Shown here: positions 1-11,495 of the stretch, one piece after another
How the letters are laid out: every line of letters starts with the position of its first letter
How positions within the stretch are numbered: position 1 is the first letter of the stretch
Assembly (NCBI RefSeq): GCF_000226095.1
Contig: NC_016474.1
Location: 3,224,001 to 3,288,000, forward strand
Direction: 5' to 3'
DNA from: Thermothelomyces thermophilus ATCC 42464
Taxonomy: Eukaryota > Ascomycota > Sordariomycetes > Sordariales > Chaetomiaceae
Length of the DNA: 64,000 bases
Notes under the pieces: generated by a model
Databases searched by the model: none
What the model saw: only the letters and a program-made list of their open reading frames with translations
Told to the model about the DNA's origin: nothing
Made by a program: the position numbers and the translations under genes

Positions 1-425
1 CAGGCCGAGATGGTGGGAGAAAAGAGAAGAAAAAAAGTGCCGCAGCGATCAATGTTGTAAAACGAGCAGGGTATGCTCGTCCGAGTCTTGTCTTCCCCAA
101 GAGAAACCCGTGATGCTTCCGTCTAGAAGAAGTAGGAGAAAAAAAAAAAGAGAGAAAAAGAGGAATGAGAACAGGAGAGACTAAAACATGTAGTAGGTAT
201 CGTGGCCTTATAGCGCTGTATGAAGCAAATCGCCCTCCGCCCATCTTTGTGTCCCTCGCACCCAGGGGCCCTGAATGCATATGCACAGCTATATCCCGCG
301 ACAATCGATCCATTTCACACATCCGCCCGTCCGTATCCTCCCGATGCCACTGACGGGACAGGGCCAGCTGAGAAACGCGTAATGTACAGCCCCAAACAGA
401 CGCGGTGATATCCGAGGGGATATCT
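1..425. other. 3' flank of SET2, no gene seen
   Basis: Sequence downstream of the SET2 stop. It holds short A-rich tracts (around 28-37 and 139-160) and no ORF with protein-like composition. It probably contains the SET2 3' UTR. The small plus-strand ORFs here look random. Confidence 0.6.
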
Positions 426-3400
426 TCAGTGACTCAGTACTGCCCGCTGCTGCTGCTGCTGGTTTCCCGCGTCTTGTTGCGGCGGCTCGTCAATCTCCAT
501 CTCGACATCCGCACCAACTTCCGTTCCTCTCCCGTTAGTGCCCGTTGACGGCGACGCCGCCGTTGCCACTCCGTTCACCAACACGCCCGTGCCTGCCTCG
601 CCATTCGCGCTGCCACGCTGTTGTTTACCGTACTCTGCGGCCTGTGCCGCCTCGTCCTCCAGCCGCTGAGCCTCTTCGTTCTCGCGCATCAGGGCTTCCT
701 CCTGCTCGCGCATCGACCGCTCCTCTTCGGTCAGTGGGGTTTCCATTGGCGGGGGAGGTGGTGTGGGCGGGCTCGGGATAGCGGTCGGGGTTTCGACATC
801 GGCACCGGCCTCGTCCTCCTTGGCGCGCTTCACGGATTGTGTCTCGGATGGCGGGGCCTCGGGCGACTCAGCCTGGTCCCCGTCGTCGTCATCTTCCCGT
901 TTGCGCTTGCGCCCCGCCGAGCTGCCTGGGCTGGGAGCGTCGCCTTCGGCGTCAGACGCAGCTGTGTCGTCCTTGGCAGGGGTGGCAACGGAGCTGTCCG
1001 CGTCGCCCGGATGTGATGACGTCCCCGCTACTGGCTGGCCGGTGCTCCGAGCCTCCTTCTTCTTCTTCTCGTACTCGGCATACTTGACGGCGGCGCGCTC
1101 GAAGAAGTCGTAGGTATACTTCCGGACCTTCTTCGCCACCTTGGGTGTGACGGATGTCGGGTCCTCGACCCGGTTGTTCTTGTAGTCCGAGGCGACAAGC
1201 TTCTTGTTGACCTCCCGGGCAAACTTCTTCAGCTCCTCCTTCGGCAGCTTGCCATGGAACTTGTCCACCACGTGCTTGACGTGTGGAAAGAGCTGGTCCA
1301 GTTAGTACACACTGCATCGAGTTTAGGAAGTTTTAAATTTTTTTAATTTTTGGACAACCAACCGTGTTTTCGTATATCTTCATCTGTTTCTCGATGGGCA
1401 GAGAACGCCACTTCTCCTTCTTGGGCTCGGTCGCCGGCGTGGTAGACCGTTGTGGTGTATGACCCGTCGAGTGCCGTGGCGTCGGCTCCTTGGTCAAGCT
1501 ATCGATGATGTTTTGCAAAGTCTTTTGGTCTTGCTGCGCCTTGGCGGACGCCTTCGGAATCTCAATCGCAGGGGTGAGAGGTCGCTGCCACTGTGTCTTG
1601 CCGTTGACGTCGTAGAAGTAGTAGCGGCCAGTCTTGTCCGTGGTGACAAACCAGCCAGCCGGCAGGTTGGTGGGCGGTTTCCGGGGCCGTTGCCCGGTGA
1701 AATAATTGGCGTTGCGCTGCGGGATGCTGCTGCGGGGTCCAGTTGGAATCACAACGTTGGCTAAGGGGTCGACAGGCTTAGCCGGCTCATCGCGATCCTT
1801 GTTGCGACGCTCTTCCTCGAACGAGCTGATGACAACTGGGCCAGCATGGTCGTGCTTTTTGCGCGGGATCCGGTAGGCCGTCTCCAGCTTGCTCCATTCG
1901 TCCAGTAGCCGCTTCGCAGCGAGGGCAACCTCTTCGTGTGGAGCCGAGACGAGAGGCTGCACCGCTCCCTCGATCTTGGAATCCGAGATTTTGTTTTTCG
2001 TGATCCGGGGAAGCTGGTAGAGGATGTCGAGGATTTGCAGCACAACGTTCATGTCGTCTTTGAACGTGTTGAGCGTGCTCTTCAGGATCTGGTACCCGTG
2101 CATCCTCACCACTCTATGGCGGAGATGATCATCCTCGGTGGCCTGAAGGCGCGAGAGAAGCTTGACGGCAATCCATTTCTCCTTGCATTGCATGAGGGCG
2201 GCCATGACCTTGGTGACGCCGTCCTCGTCCAGGGCGCGGGGCTGGAGGCTGTTGACGTACTCCTCATCCCCCTCATGGGCCTTCTTCTTGCGGGGCTTCT
2301 TGGCAACCGTCGTGTCCCAGCTGTCGCCATCGTCGATGCCGAGCGCCTCGATGGTCGCGAGCGGCAATTTGGTCGCGCGCTCTGTCTGCGTCTTACCGCC
2401 GATGAAGCCCACACAGTTCGGCTCGCCGCAGTAGCAGGGTTGCGGATCGGCGCCGTACCGGTCGACGTTGTAGTTGAAGACCAACTCCTCGCCCGCCCGG
2501 ATCGCGCGGCCGGCAAAGATGCCCATGCGCAGCTTTTCGCCCACCACCCACTTGTCCACATAGCAATTGGGATTACACGAATGGTTGCAAAACCTGCCCA
2601 GGTTCCCCTTCTTGGTGGCGTCGACGAACTCGTTCTTGGTTAGCGACATGAAGTAGAAGTGCTTGATGCCCTCCCTGTCGTATTTGACCATCCGGCTGCG
2701 GAACGTTGGCTCGTTGATGACCTCACCGACGTACTCGTAGACGAAGTCGTTGGCCTGGAGATCCGTATCCGCTCGCAGGCCGAAGCCTTTTTTCTCCGTC
2801 TTGATGACCGAGACCTTGGCATACTGCTTGCGCTGGAACCGCTGGTTCTGGCAACCCTCCCCGCAATTGCAATCGCCACTCACGCACTCGATTTTGGTCG
2901 CCCGATTGATGCAGTCCGAGTCTTCACCGCAGGCGTGATTCTGGCCGTCGTCTGCACATGACGAACATCAACCTGTTAGGGGATGCAAGCCATTCGAGCG
3001 ACTGGGCGGGGCGGAAGGGGGGAAAAAGGGGCGGTAACTTACGCCAGTCTTCAGCACAGTCGCAATCCAGCGCGTCGTGATCCGACGACCCCATGTTCCT
3101 AGAGCCATAGAGACAATCGTTTATGACCTGAAATGTACTGCACGCCTCCTCGGTGGCATCCGGAAGATGGTCGAACAGTGGCGGAGGACTCCTGGCCATC
3201 TTCTGCGAGGACTTCCTTGACAGCTTTGGTGCTGTGCCGTTCTCCGGGGTCGATATGCTGTCGGCACTTGGTTTTGCGTCGTCAGGCGACATGCTGGACG
3301 CCCGTGTATCGGTTCTGGAGCCGTTTGGGGTGGCTGAACCGCCCATTTCCTCCATTCTTGTCCCGAGCCCGTTGGATTTTTGCCTCTCCTCGGTCTCCGG

Positions 3401-3448
3401 GCCCGCCACTACCCCCGAAGCACGATTGCTTCCTTCCATCGCTTCCAT
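426..3448 (-). CDS. set2: SET2 histone H3 lysine-36 methyltransferase
   Basis: Three exons, read 3448-3043, 2951-1363 and 1292-426, encode about 953 aa; joining keeps frame (donors GTAAGT and GTTGGT). Domains in order: a low-complexity Ser/Pro N-terminus; a Cys-rich AWS domain from about residue 125 to 175, which spans intron 1; a SET domain at about 180-300 with the NHSCNPNC AdoMet/Lys-binding motif near 258-265 and FNYNVDRYG; post-SET cysteines (CYCGEPNC) near 308-315; a WW domain at about 563-592; and an SRI domain at about 645-745 that crosses intron 2. SET-AWS-WW-SRI is the diagnostic SET2 architecture. In this family the SRI binds the phosphorylated RNA polymerase II CTD and SET methylates H3K36 during elongation. 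The C-terminal 200 residues are acidic, Pro- and Gln-rich. The ATG at 3448 is followed by a second in-frame ATG three codons on. Confidence 0.96.
1293..1362 (-). other. SET2 intron 2 with perfect TACTAAC branch site
   Basis: A 70-nt intron with donor GTTGGT and acceptor CAG. The sense strand carries the yeast-consensus branch sequence TACTAAC only about 9 nt before the acceptor AG. Removing it joins ...KIYENT to LFPHVKHVV and completes the SRI domain. Confidence 0.85.
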
Positions 3449-6400
3449 ATGGTGCGCGTCACGCGCACAACGAGGGCTCGAGTATTAGGGTCGGAGCGAG
3501 GAACGGGCAGGAACGGGAGGAATCGCACAAGAGCAGGAATGGCTATCGTTGTTGGTGCAAAGGACGGTGCACATGAGGGCGGTGTAAGGTAACCAATGGT
3601 GGGTGTGGCAAGAGAGAGGGGGACAAAAAGTTAAGGTTTAAAGTCGGGTTCGCGAGAGGGGAGAACGGCAAGAGGTGATGAAGGAGGAAGCTATTCTGCT
3701 GCGCGCGCCGAGCATGCGACAATGGCACTGGCAACGCCAAAATCGTCCTGCGGGTCCAAGCAGCCTCGAAGGGTAAAAAACAGCAGCCGTGGGTTCCCGC
3801 CTCCCCAAAACCTGGACGGTCTAGTGCCAATCGTCCTCCATAGCAGTTCGAACCTCTATCCCACAGTTGAGTTGATCAGGGTGTTGAGTGGTTGTGTTGT
3901 CTTTTGCGAGAGCGTCCCACGCCGAAAGCCTACCAGCAGACGGAATGCGCGACGCCAATTCTGTCCCACTAACCTCCAGTTAAGAAAGGTGGAGCCGAGC
4001 CCGCCGGAGCGAGTGGATGGTACTGGTGGAAGCCCCATCATCCGGTCCGATCATGTTCCGCTTGACAGATACAAAGCACGACTGAATGCTGAACACACAC
4101 GACGATCCGGAATACGTACTGCGAATTCCGTTAGAACTGTAATAGGTAAAGCCCGGCACCGACCGTGCAAGAATGTCGTAAGGTACCGTACCCAGCGCGG
4201 GTGGTGACTTGGTGGTATCGCATTGGAGACATCGACATGCCGTTTGCTCTTGACAGGCTTCTTTGACCAAGTCCCTTCTATTATGTGACATCCTGGAGCC
4301 CGATTACCTTGCTGTCCTGTGTCTGCCGAAACTGGTTTGGACTACTCCGTAGGTACTTTTACTTTCGACCATCAGCCACACACACACACGCTGTTGGATA
4401 CCTGGACCGCCAACCAACTCCGCACAATCACCATGCTTTCACAATCCTCTTTTACCCGGCGAGTCGCTTACCTCAGATGCGCTGACGGGACAGAGCACGG
4501 AATGAGCGCCCTTTAACTTCGGTGCCCAAAGACCACGCCATGGTCGACCCTAACGTCGGACCTTGATGTGGTAGCATCCCATGCCTCCAAACCTAGCCTC
4601 GTGTCTTCGACCAAGCTTCCATGATTATTGCGTTGTTTGCCAGCATGGCTTTCCATGGAACCTTGCATGCGGATCGGGACGGTGTGCATGGATATATGCC
4701 CACGGGGAAAGACGTTTGGCATACAACGGCATAATGGTCCAACCGCTGTCGCAAACAATCCCCTTATGTAAAGGCGTAGCTTGTAACGGGAAGGAACCTG
4801 GAAATGCTCGTCGCAGTCACTGCCAGCTCATCGTGCAGGAGGCATGTGGAGCGGAGCCCAAAGGAAGCCCGAAGACGGCATTTAAGGACCTGGGGCTCCT
4901 TACACCACTAGCAATGATTTGGCCGTCGAACCCCCTCCTCCCCAATGGATCTCTCACGGCATCGCGAATCGTCGCCAGACCTCTTGAGAGGACATGTTTT
5001 GACCCACCCCAGATTTTGCGATGCGGCTCTTCTCTTGGGAGAATGAATCGACCTCTTGCGCAGGAATGCCCGTTCTGATGCTCAGCGAGCGCTCTCGTGG
5101 CTCCCATTGGTGAGATTTCTCAGGATGCGACCAATGGGTCGCCTGAACGGGCCGCTCCTACCTCAGGCTGGTGGGTACTCTTTCTGACCTCGAGGGCTGG
5201 CAGAGCCAATTGCGCTGAGTCGTCAAAAACAGCATCGACCTCACCTCTGGCGTCGCTGTTCAAACGGCTACCGTAGCCTATCTGTCTGGGCGGGCGGCGA
5301 TATCGTGGCTTCCTGCTCATGAATTTTCAACCATGCCCGGCAACCGCGGACTAAGGTTGGGTTCCCATTCAGGACGAAATCTGAGGGGCGCCTTCCCCAG
5401 ACTGCCGCACCCTATCATGGCAAGGCAGGGGGTCACATGTGCAGCTGCAAGTCGCTACAAGGTGCAGACGGCCGACCATTCATGAATCAACGCCATATGC
5501 GGAGCTGCATATCCAGCAGGTCGCGACGGGAACCGCTGATGCCCTCCTGCACCGCTGGGCGCCGGAGCGTTCGATGCCGCTCTCGAGGGGCGAATTCGGG
5601 ACACCACCTTCACACGCGTTCTCCGAACCCGGAAGGAGTCCTTCTTCATCCGAGTTTGATGCGCTTCGCTACGGATACTGCATTGTGGGAACCGCGTCCT
5701 AGGATCCCTTGGATCGCTCCCAGTTTGGCGGGGACTGCTTCAGGTAGGACCCGACGGTCGCTTTGCAAAGTCGAAGCTCGACGGCTGCGGGCGTGCGCGC
5801 ACGCAAGCCCACCACCTCCTGAGCGTGATGGCTTGACGGAATAAACAGCCGCTTCCTTTCGACCCTGGCTTGTTAGCGGCCTCGTGCGCTCCCAGCTTTG
5901 GACAGTGGCGGACGCGGACTGAAGGGCTAGTCTGCTCGTGTCTCGCGCAGGACAGGCCTAGCTACCTTGAGTGTTCACACCATCTCGCCCCGATCCGGTC
6001 GCACGCTATTAGCCACCTGAGCAGTCAAATGATCTGAACTGCAGCTGCACGGCCTGTGAAACATCCAAGATTGACACACAACGAAGAACTAGGGAAAAAA
6101 AACAATTGCTGAGGCCACAATCTCGACACTGGGCCGGATCAAAGACACCGGATTGACCTGGGCGCTGCCGCAGGAGGAAAGCGTGGCGATGAATCAGTTG
6201 ACACCTTGTGCATCTCTTGCCTGAATGCAAGATACTAAGAGTACTAGGGGAGCTGGAGAGAGTCAAAACATCCTTCCGCCGACATTCATACTGTGGACCG
6301 AGCTCAGCAGGCGTGGGGGGCAAGCGACAGGGTGCAGCAGTAACTAGCGGGTTTCGGTGGGACTCTGGTCGCTGGTCGCTTGTTTGCAGCGTTCAGGCCC

Positions 6401-7002
6401 CCCCTCCGCAGCAAAAGACGCGCGCTTCGGACGGCTCGCGTGTTTTTTGCCGCCCTTCGCCCAGATGCGCGCTCTGCCAACCACTCGAATCCCCTGCGTG
6501 GGAGCTTCCTGAGGTTTGACCCCCGGTGTTGTCCTTCTTCCGGGCGGCACTTCTGCGCTGACCGTCTCGCCGTCGGCCGATCTCGACACTCGTTTCCTGA
6601 CTCCGTTGGATTCACCACGTTCCTTTTGCAGATGCAGGACGGGCGCACGCTGTTCATTCATACATACATACACCTCTAGACAGCCCAGGCAAATTAGCAC
6701 ACCTGTCCTGCGCCGCTCCCTTTTTCAAATCCAACAGCTCTGCCCTGTTCCTGCTTGTTGTCACCTGCCTACCCTAGGTACCTGCTACACGCCGCCTCCT
6801 CGCCACTGCGCCCGCTACTTCCAACAACCAAACAAGCTGTCGTTTCACGAGCGGCCTATTCTCTCTGCCGAGCAACTCGTCACAATAGCGCCATTGTTTC
6901 TCTGTCAAATGACCGGCCACGGCCTGCTCTTCGCACATTCCCTCTTACTCTTATCGTCTTCTTCACTACACTGGCATCAGCGCCAGGTTCCCTGTCTTAA
7001 CC
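3449..7002. other. intergenic, 3.55 kb, no gene recognised
   Basis: Lies between the divergent starts of SET2 and the gene at 7003. The first few hundred bases are probably SET2 leader and promoter. A small hairpin (GCGACC, 4-nt loop, GGTCGC) sits at 5127-5142 and a CA repeat near 4378-4390. ORFs of 100-165 codons exist but none has protein-family features, and I could not join any into a sensible gene model. The last kilobase is CT-rich, as is usual for fungal leaders. Confidence 0.5.
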
Positions 7003-8145
7003 ATGGAATCGGCCTTTAATGATTATGAGAAGGTATGATGATACGGCCCCACGCCGCTCAAACCCCGGGTTCTTTCCCCTACCCACCTCTCAGCAATGCC
7101 TGACTTGCGCCCAGCGCTTCTTGCTCGCCGAGATGATCAAACTCAGCCCGCTGGATGTGGGCGTCCTCGTGGACTTTGTCAGGTCGCATGGGATTCAGCC
7201 AGATTGGATGCACATGCAGCTGCCAGGAGGTAAGGATTATACATATCCCAATACGCTGTATTCAACAGTCAGATCCTCACGGGAACACGGGACGAGGATG
7301 CCTAACCTGCTATAACAGGCCGCAACATGAGTCAATGCCTCCACGCGGCAGAGGCCATGTTCAACACGCCGATGGCCCCGCCCTCGCCCTTGGTCGGTTC
7401 GCTGAAGCGAAAATCCCTGGGCGATCTGCCTGATTACGGGGCCAACAAAAGACAGGCTATTTTGTCCCCGGGTGAGCTGTCGCCGCATGGGTTTGCGCCA
7501 GGCCCTCAGTCTGCCCCCGCAGCGCAGCCTGTCAATATCCAGCCACGCCCCAACGGCTATGCCCCGGCGCTTCAGCCTGCTGCACCGTCTGTGTCTGCTG
7601 CGCCGTACAATCCATCCCCGACAGCACGCAGACGTGGGCGACCTCCAAAGTCGGCGCAGAGCTCGTGGCAGATATCGACTTACCCGAGTATCTCGCCTGC
7701 CCCTAGCGCGACTCAACCGAACAGCCCGAGCCTGCAGTCCCACGCAGTACAACACCAGCCCGCAGCTCAGAGCCCTGCCGAACCAAAGCGGGCCAAAAAA
7801 GCGCTACCCGAGATCGCTCCCCGACCGCTACAGGCCCTGCCAACCATGGAGCCTGGCAACAGGTCACCGGCAGTGCCGGGAGCTGACTACCAGCATTGGC
7901 GGGATGAGACGACTTGCCGGGATAACTACCAACTTCAAGCTACCGAACCCCACCCGCGAGAGCGCAGTACATCGTCCTATACACCGATTCAACCTCGTGC
8001 CCGGAGCCCGTTCCCGCCCTCACGTGATCCGGCACGCGCTGCGTCAAGAGAGCCGCGGCACTACACAGACACCCCTCCACCGGCCGTCCAAGAGCCGGTG
8101 AACAAGGAAACCCAGTCAACAGCGACAGAGCAGGCCAAGACATAA
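7003..8145 (+). CDS. conserved fungal AT-hook protein of unknown function
   Basis: Three exons (7003-7032, 7094-7229, 7319-8145) give about 330 aa. The first exon is only 30 nt; donors are GTATGA and GTAAGG. The N-terminal 75 residues look like a small conserved module: a CLTC pair, then a hydrophobic helix-rich stretch ending in PDWMHMQLPGGRNMSQC. After it the chain is Pro/Ala/Ser-rich and disordered. A basic RRRGRPPKS motif at about 159-167 is a canonical AT-hook core (GRP flanked by basic residues), which suggests minor-groove DNA binding. A KRKS cluster may be a nuclear signal. I do not recognise the family by name. A nuclear regulatory role is inference. The splice model rests on frame retention and on the continuity of the N-terminal module. 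Confidence 0.75.
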
Positions 8146-10945
8146 TGCCACCAATGCTTTCTGCCCTCTCTATAAGCAGCCCCAGCAACGGCGGCGGCGG
8201 CAGTACTCCCGCCTCTTTCCTTGCGTTTCAACAAGCCTATACCCAGGGTGTACAGGACATGAGGTCTTTTTTTTTTCCTTTTCCACCCCTGTTATGCACC
8301 GGAGAGATGATACACGGCGTTTCCTTGAATATCAGAGCATCCCATTGACGACGCCCTGGACGACGCCTTCAGGCACGGCAACAAGATGAAACGACGGCAC
8401 CACCAACGACAGCACGACAGCGCAATGACGCCACGACCGGCTGCCTGCATCGCACGGTTGTTCTTAACGTACAGCGCGCCTGTACGACAAAAAGGACGGG
8501 CAGCTGAGACCATCGAATGGCACGAACACGAGCACGACAACTCTGCATGTTCCTTGACGACTCGACTTACGATTTAGACGGCCTAACACAGCGACCGACT
8601 ACCTACCTAGCTTCACTTTGTCCACGTCTTGACTTCTTCCTTATTCTTCTCCCACGCCGAGCATTCGCGACGTGCCCCAGGCTGCTTCAGTTTCCTTCTA
8701 GCGCCGGGTTCATTTCGTTTCTCTTTGTATGAGCGGCATATGATGACGACCATGGATCCAACGGAGGCAGTTGTTCATCTGAAACGCCGCCCACTCGGGG
8801 CAGAAGGCGGCCCCGTTGTGGTTTGTATGATACATGTCCTGAGATATTCGGTGTTTTGTGATAATTGTAATATTTATTATCGGCGGACTCGGCCTATAGC
8901 TGTTGATAGTGGCATACGAGAGTGCCATATAATGGGAATCAAAGATCATGATGTCGAGAGTTTGCTCCTTTGCGAGCTCCCATGGACGAGTAACCTACCT
9001 GTCCCTCGAACACTCAAGCTCACGAAATACACGTGCTAAGACCGTCCGTGGCCACATCTTCGTCCAGTTAAACCCTGTGATTTGGGGGATAGCGTGTCCT
9101 ATTATTTTTTTCTCCTTTGGAGTCCAAGGATGCTGGTGCGCATTATCTCTATCTCTCGGCGTTATGAGAAGCCAACTGTCTCTCCTCACCTCTTTCCTCA
9201 TTATTTTGGTCTCCCCTTGATCTTAACGGAGGCCAAGGGGTTTGCCATTTCCGATCCAGAACTGACAAAGACCGTGACCCGCTCTATTTGATCTTAGCCA
9301 TCCTGTCTGCCCTGGCCCAGAAAAGGGTCCGTCATCATCATTGGGACGGGCCCCGACATAGGAGTACCCGCGACTCGAGAGGAGAGGCAACCACAGAGAA
9401 CGGGAACGAAACGGCCGGGTGTCAGCCACTCGCGAGCGAGCCACAACATGAATGGATGAGTGAATGGGTGAACGAAGGTGAGCATGGCTGGCTTGTGACG
9501 TCCCGAGGTGCAGGATGAAGTCTAGCGACATCTCTACGGCGGGCCTCCCCAGGGGATAAGAACATCATCTCGGACAGCACCGTCCTCGTCAGTTCCGCTG
9601 TTAACTTTTTGCTATGTTGGCGCACGGAATGTCTATAACGTCTCCGGTCCCTGCCGGCAGTAGTAGTACGCAGTAAGTAGGGTAGTAATAATAATGATAA
9701 TGATAATAACAATAATGAGGTAGGTGTTCTCTGCACTTCTTCTGCCTACGGAGAGCGTGCTCATCTTTCCAACTCTCTGCGCCTACAAATAGTTAGGCAG
9801 GAGTTATTGCGCTACCTCTGAAGCACAATTTTGCGCCAAGTCAGTCTCGGATGATTTGGTGGGACTGCGCCTCGGGGCTCCCGAAGCTTTCGAACCGAGT
9901 CGGCGGGAGGACACCGCTTCCCTGTTGCGCCCATCACGGCCACTATCATAACGGTGGAGTCGAGGTTTCGAAGTCGGTGTTTTAGCTTACATGGTACTCC
10001 GTAGAGGACCCTTCTTCCCCACAACCCCTCCTCCCCACGGAGATGATAATTACCAATCTGGCACATGGCACTCGACTTGACACGACCGCAAAGACCCTTT
10101 ATACAGTCCTTGTTTCATGACGGGAAGGATGGAATTGCGTGTATGTAAGGAGCACATACGGGATTACGTACAAACTTGGGAAGCATCGACATTTTGGGGC
10201 TCTTGGATCAGAAAAAAAAGGCGTTTCTAGGGGCCAACGAACAGGCCTCAAATCCTAAGGGAAACACAAGCGACGCAGTGAAGGGGGGGAGAAGCCCCCA
10301 GTATGTGTGCAATTATTCTGGTGAACCGACATGACAAATTAACAGTAAGTATTGGGTAGCGAGGCATCATCGATCCGTTCTCGTCATGTCACGTAGCGCC
10401 GAAGTTGCTCGTGGAGCCGAGATAGGTGAGTGCACAATTTTGGAAGAGCGCACACTAGTAGAGAAGATTATTTCCGAATTCCGACCAACAAAGTGAGCAA
10501 CTTGGTTAATTGTGCGCGTGATTAAGGACGGACCCGGATCAACGCCCTTTCCCAACTTCGCAGCGGCTTCTAGACCGCCCAGAGGCCTCCGCGAGACGAG
10601 AAGCATGAAAGAAATGCCTCAGGCCGTGCCCGAGTTCCAACATCAAGGCACCTCTTGTCGTCGTCGGCAGCTGACAGACAGCAGAACGGGCCCTGCCGAC
10701 AACCGACAGCCGTCGACACGGAAGTGAGACTGAGCAATCGAGGAGAGGAAGGGCCGGGGACCCCCGGCGATTTCTGTGTCAGATTAACAAGAAAGAACCG
10801 AAAAAATAAAAAGCCTGAAATAAAATCCGCATAGGACCGACGGTTACAGAGAAGGTTGCTCCGCCCAGGCTCCCCTTCTTGCGCCGCACGGGGCATGCAT
10901 TCCTGTGGATTACTGTGAAGTAGTGTGGGCAGCTCGGTAGAGGAA

Positions 10946-10978
10946 TTTTTTTTTTTTTTTTTTTTGGGGGGGGGGGGG
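10946..10978. repeat. T20/G13 homopolymer junction
   Basis: Twenty T followed directly by thirteen G. A homopyrimidine run meeting a homopurine run is unlikely by chance, and similar junctions occur elsewhere in the window. Run lengths could be affected by sequencing slippage. Confidence 0.9.
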
Positions 10979-11481
10979 TGGTTACCTGGAGTCGCGAGCA
11001 AGACGAATTGGCGAATCAAACGCAGCTTGAATTTACGGCTGAGTCACTGTTACACCGGCACTGTTTTGTTGGTGGACGCGCGCTGAAGTTCGCGGCTGAC
11101 CCGCCCCAAGTTCGCTCCCTGCCTGGTGAGGTGGTGAGGTATGTATGACATGACTGCAACGGTAGTGTATTCCGTAGGATGTCGAATCCTGGTTTTTCCC
11201 TTTCAAAGGTTATCACAATTTGTTTTTTGGCACCTGCCCATTCCAGAGGGGAGAGAGGTTTTTTTGAGCCCCGGCATTTGGGGTCCAGGCCCGAGACGCG
11301 GGAGATGGAGCACCTCGGCTATTCATGGAAAGTTGAGCCGTTAGATCGGCCCTACACGTGGAGCCGTGTCGCCCGGCAAACGCCCGGTACCTGCGTCGGC
11401 ACTGGTGCTGTACCTGACGCTAAGCCCGAAACAGGCGGAGCACAGTTCGATCCGCCAATGGCTAAAACGATCGATCGCAAT

Positions 11482-11495
11482 GTACACTAGTGTAC
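11482..11495. repeat. perfect 14-bp palindrome GTACACTAGTGTAC
   Basis: The sequence is identical to its reverse complement over 14 bases. Related ACACTAGTG cores occur near 32447 and 45117, all outside coding sequence. Confidence 0.8.

Noticed and set aside
1936-2643. 235-codon plus-strand ORF opposite SET2
   Set aside because: Antisense to the SET domain and downstream region.
3835-3870. possible tRNA T-loop (GTTCGAAC)
   Set aside because: The flanking bases do not form a T-stem and no anticodon or acceptor arms could be paired.
11440-11475. possible tRNA T-loop (GTTCGATCC)
   Set aside because: No matching stems at tRNA spacing.
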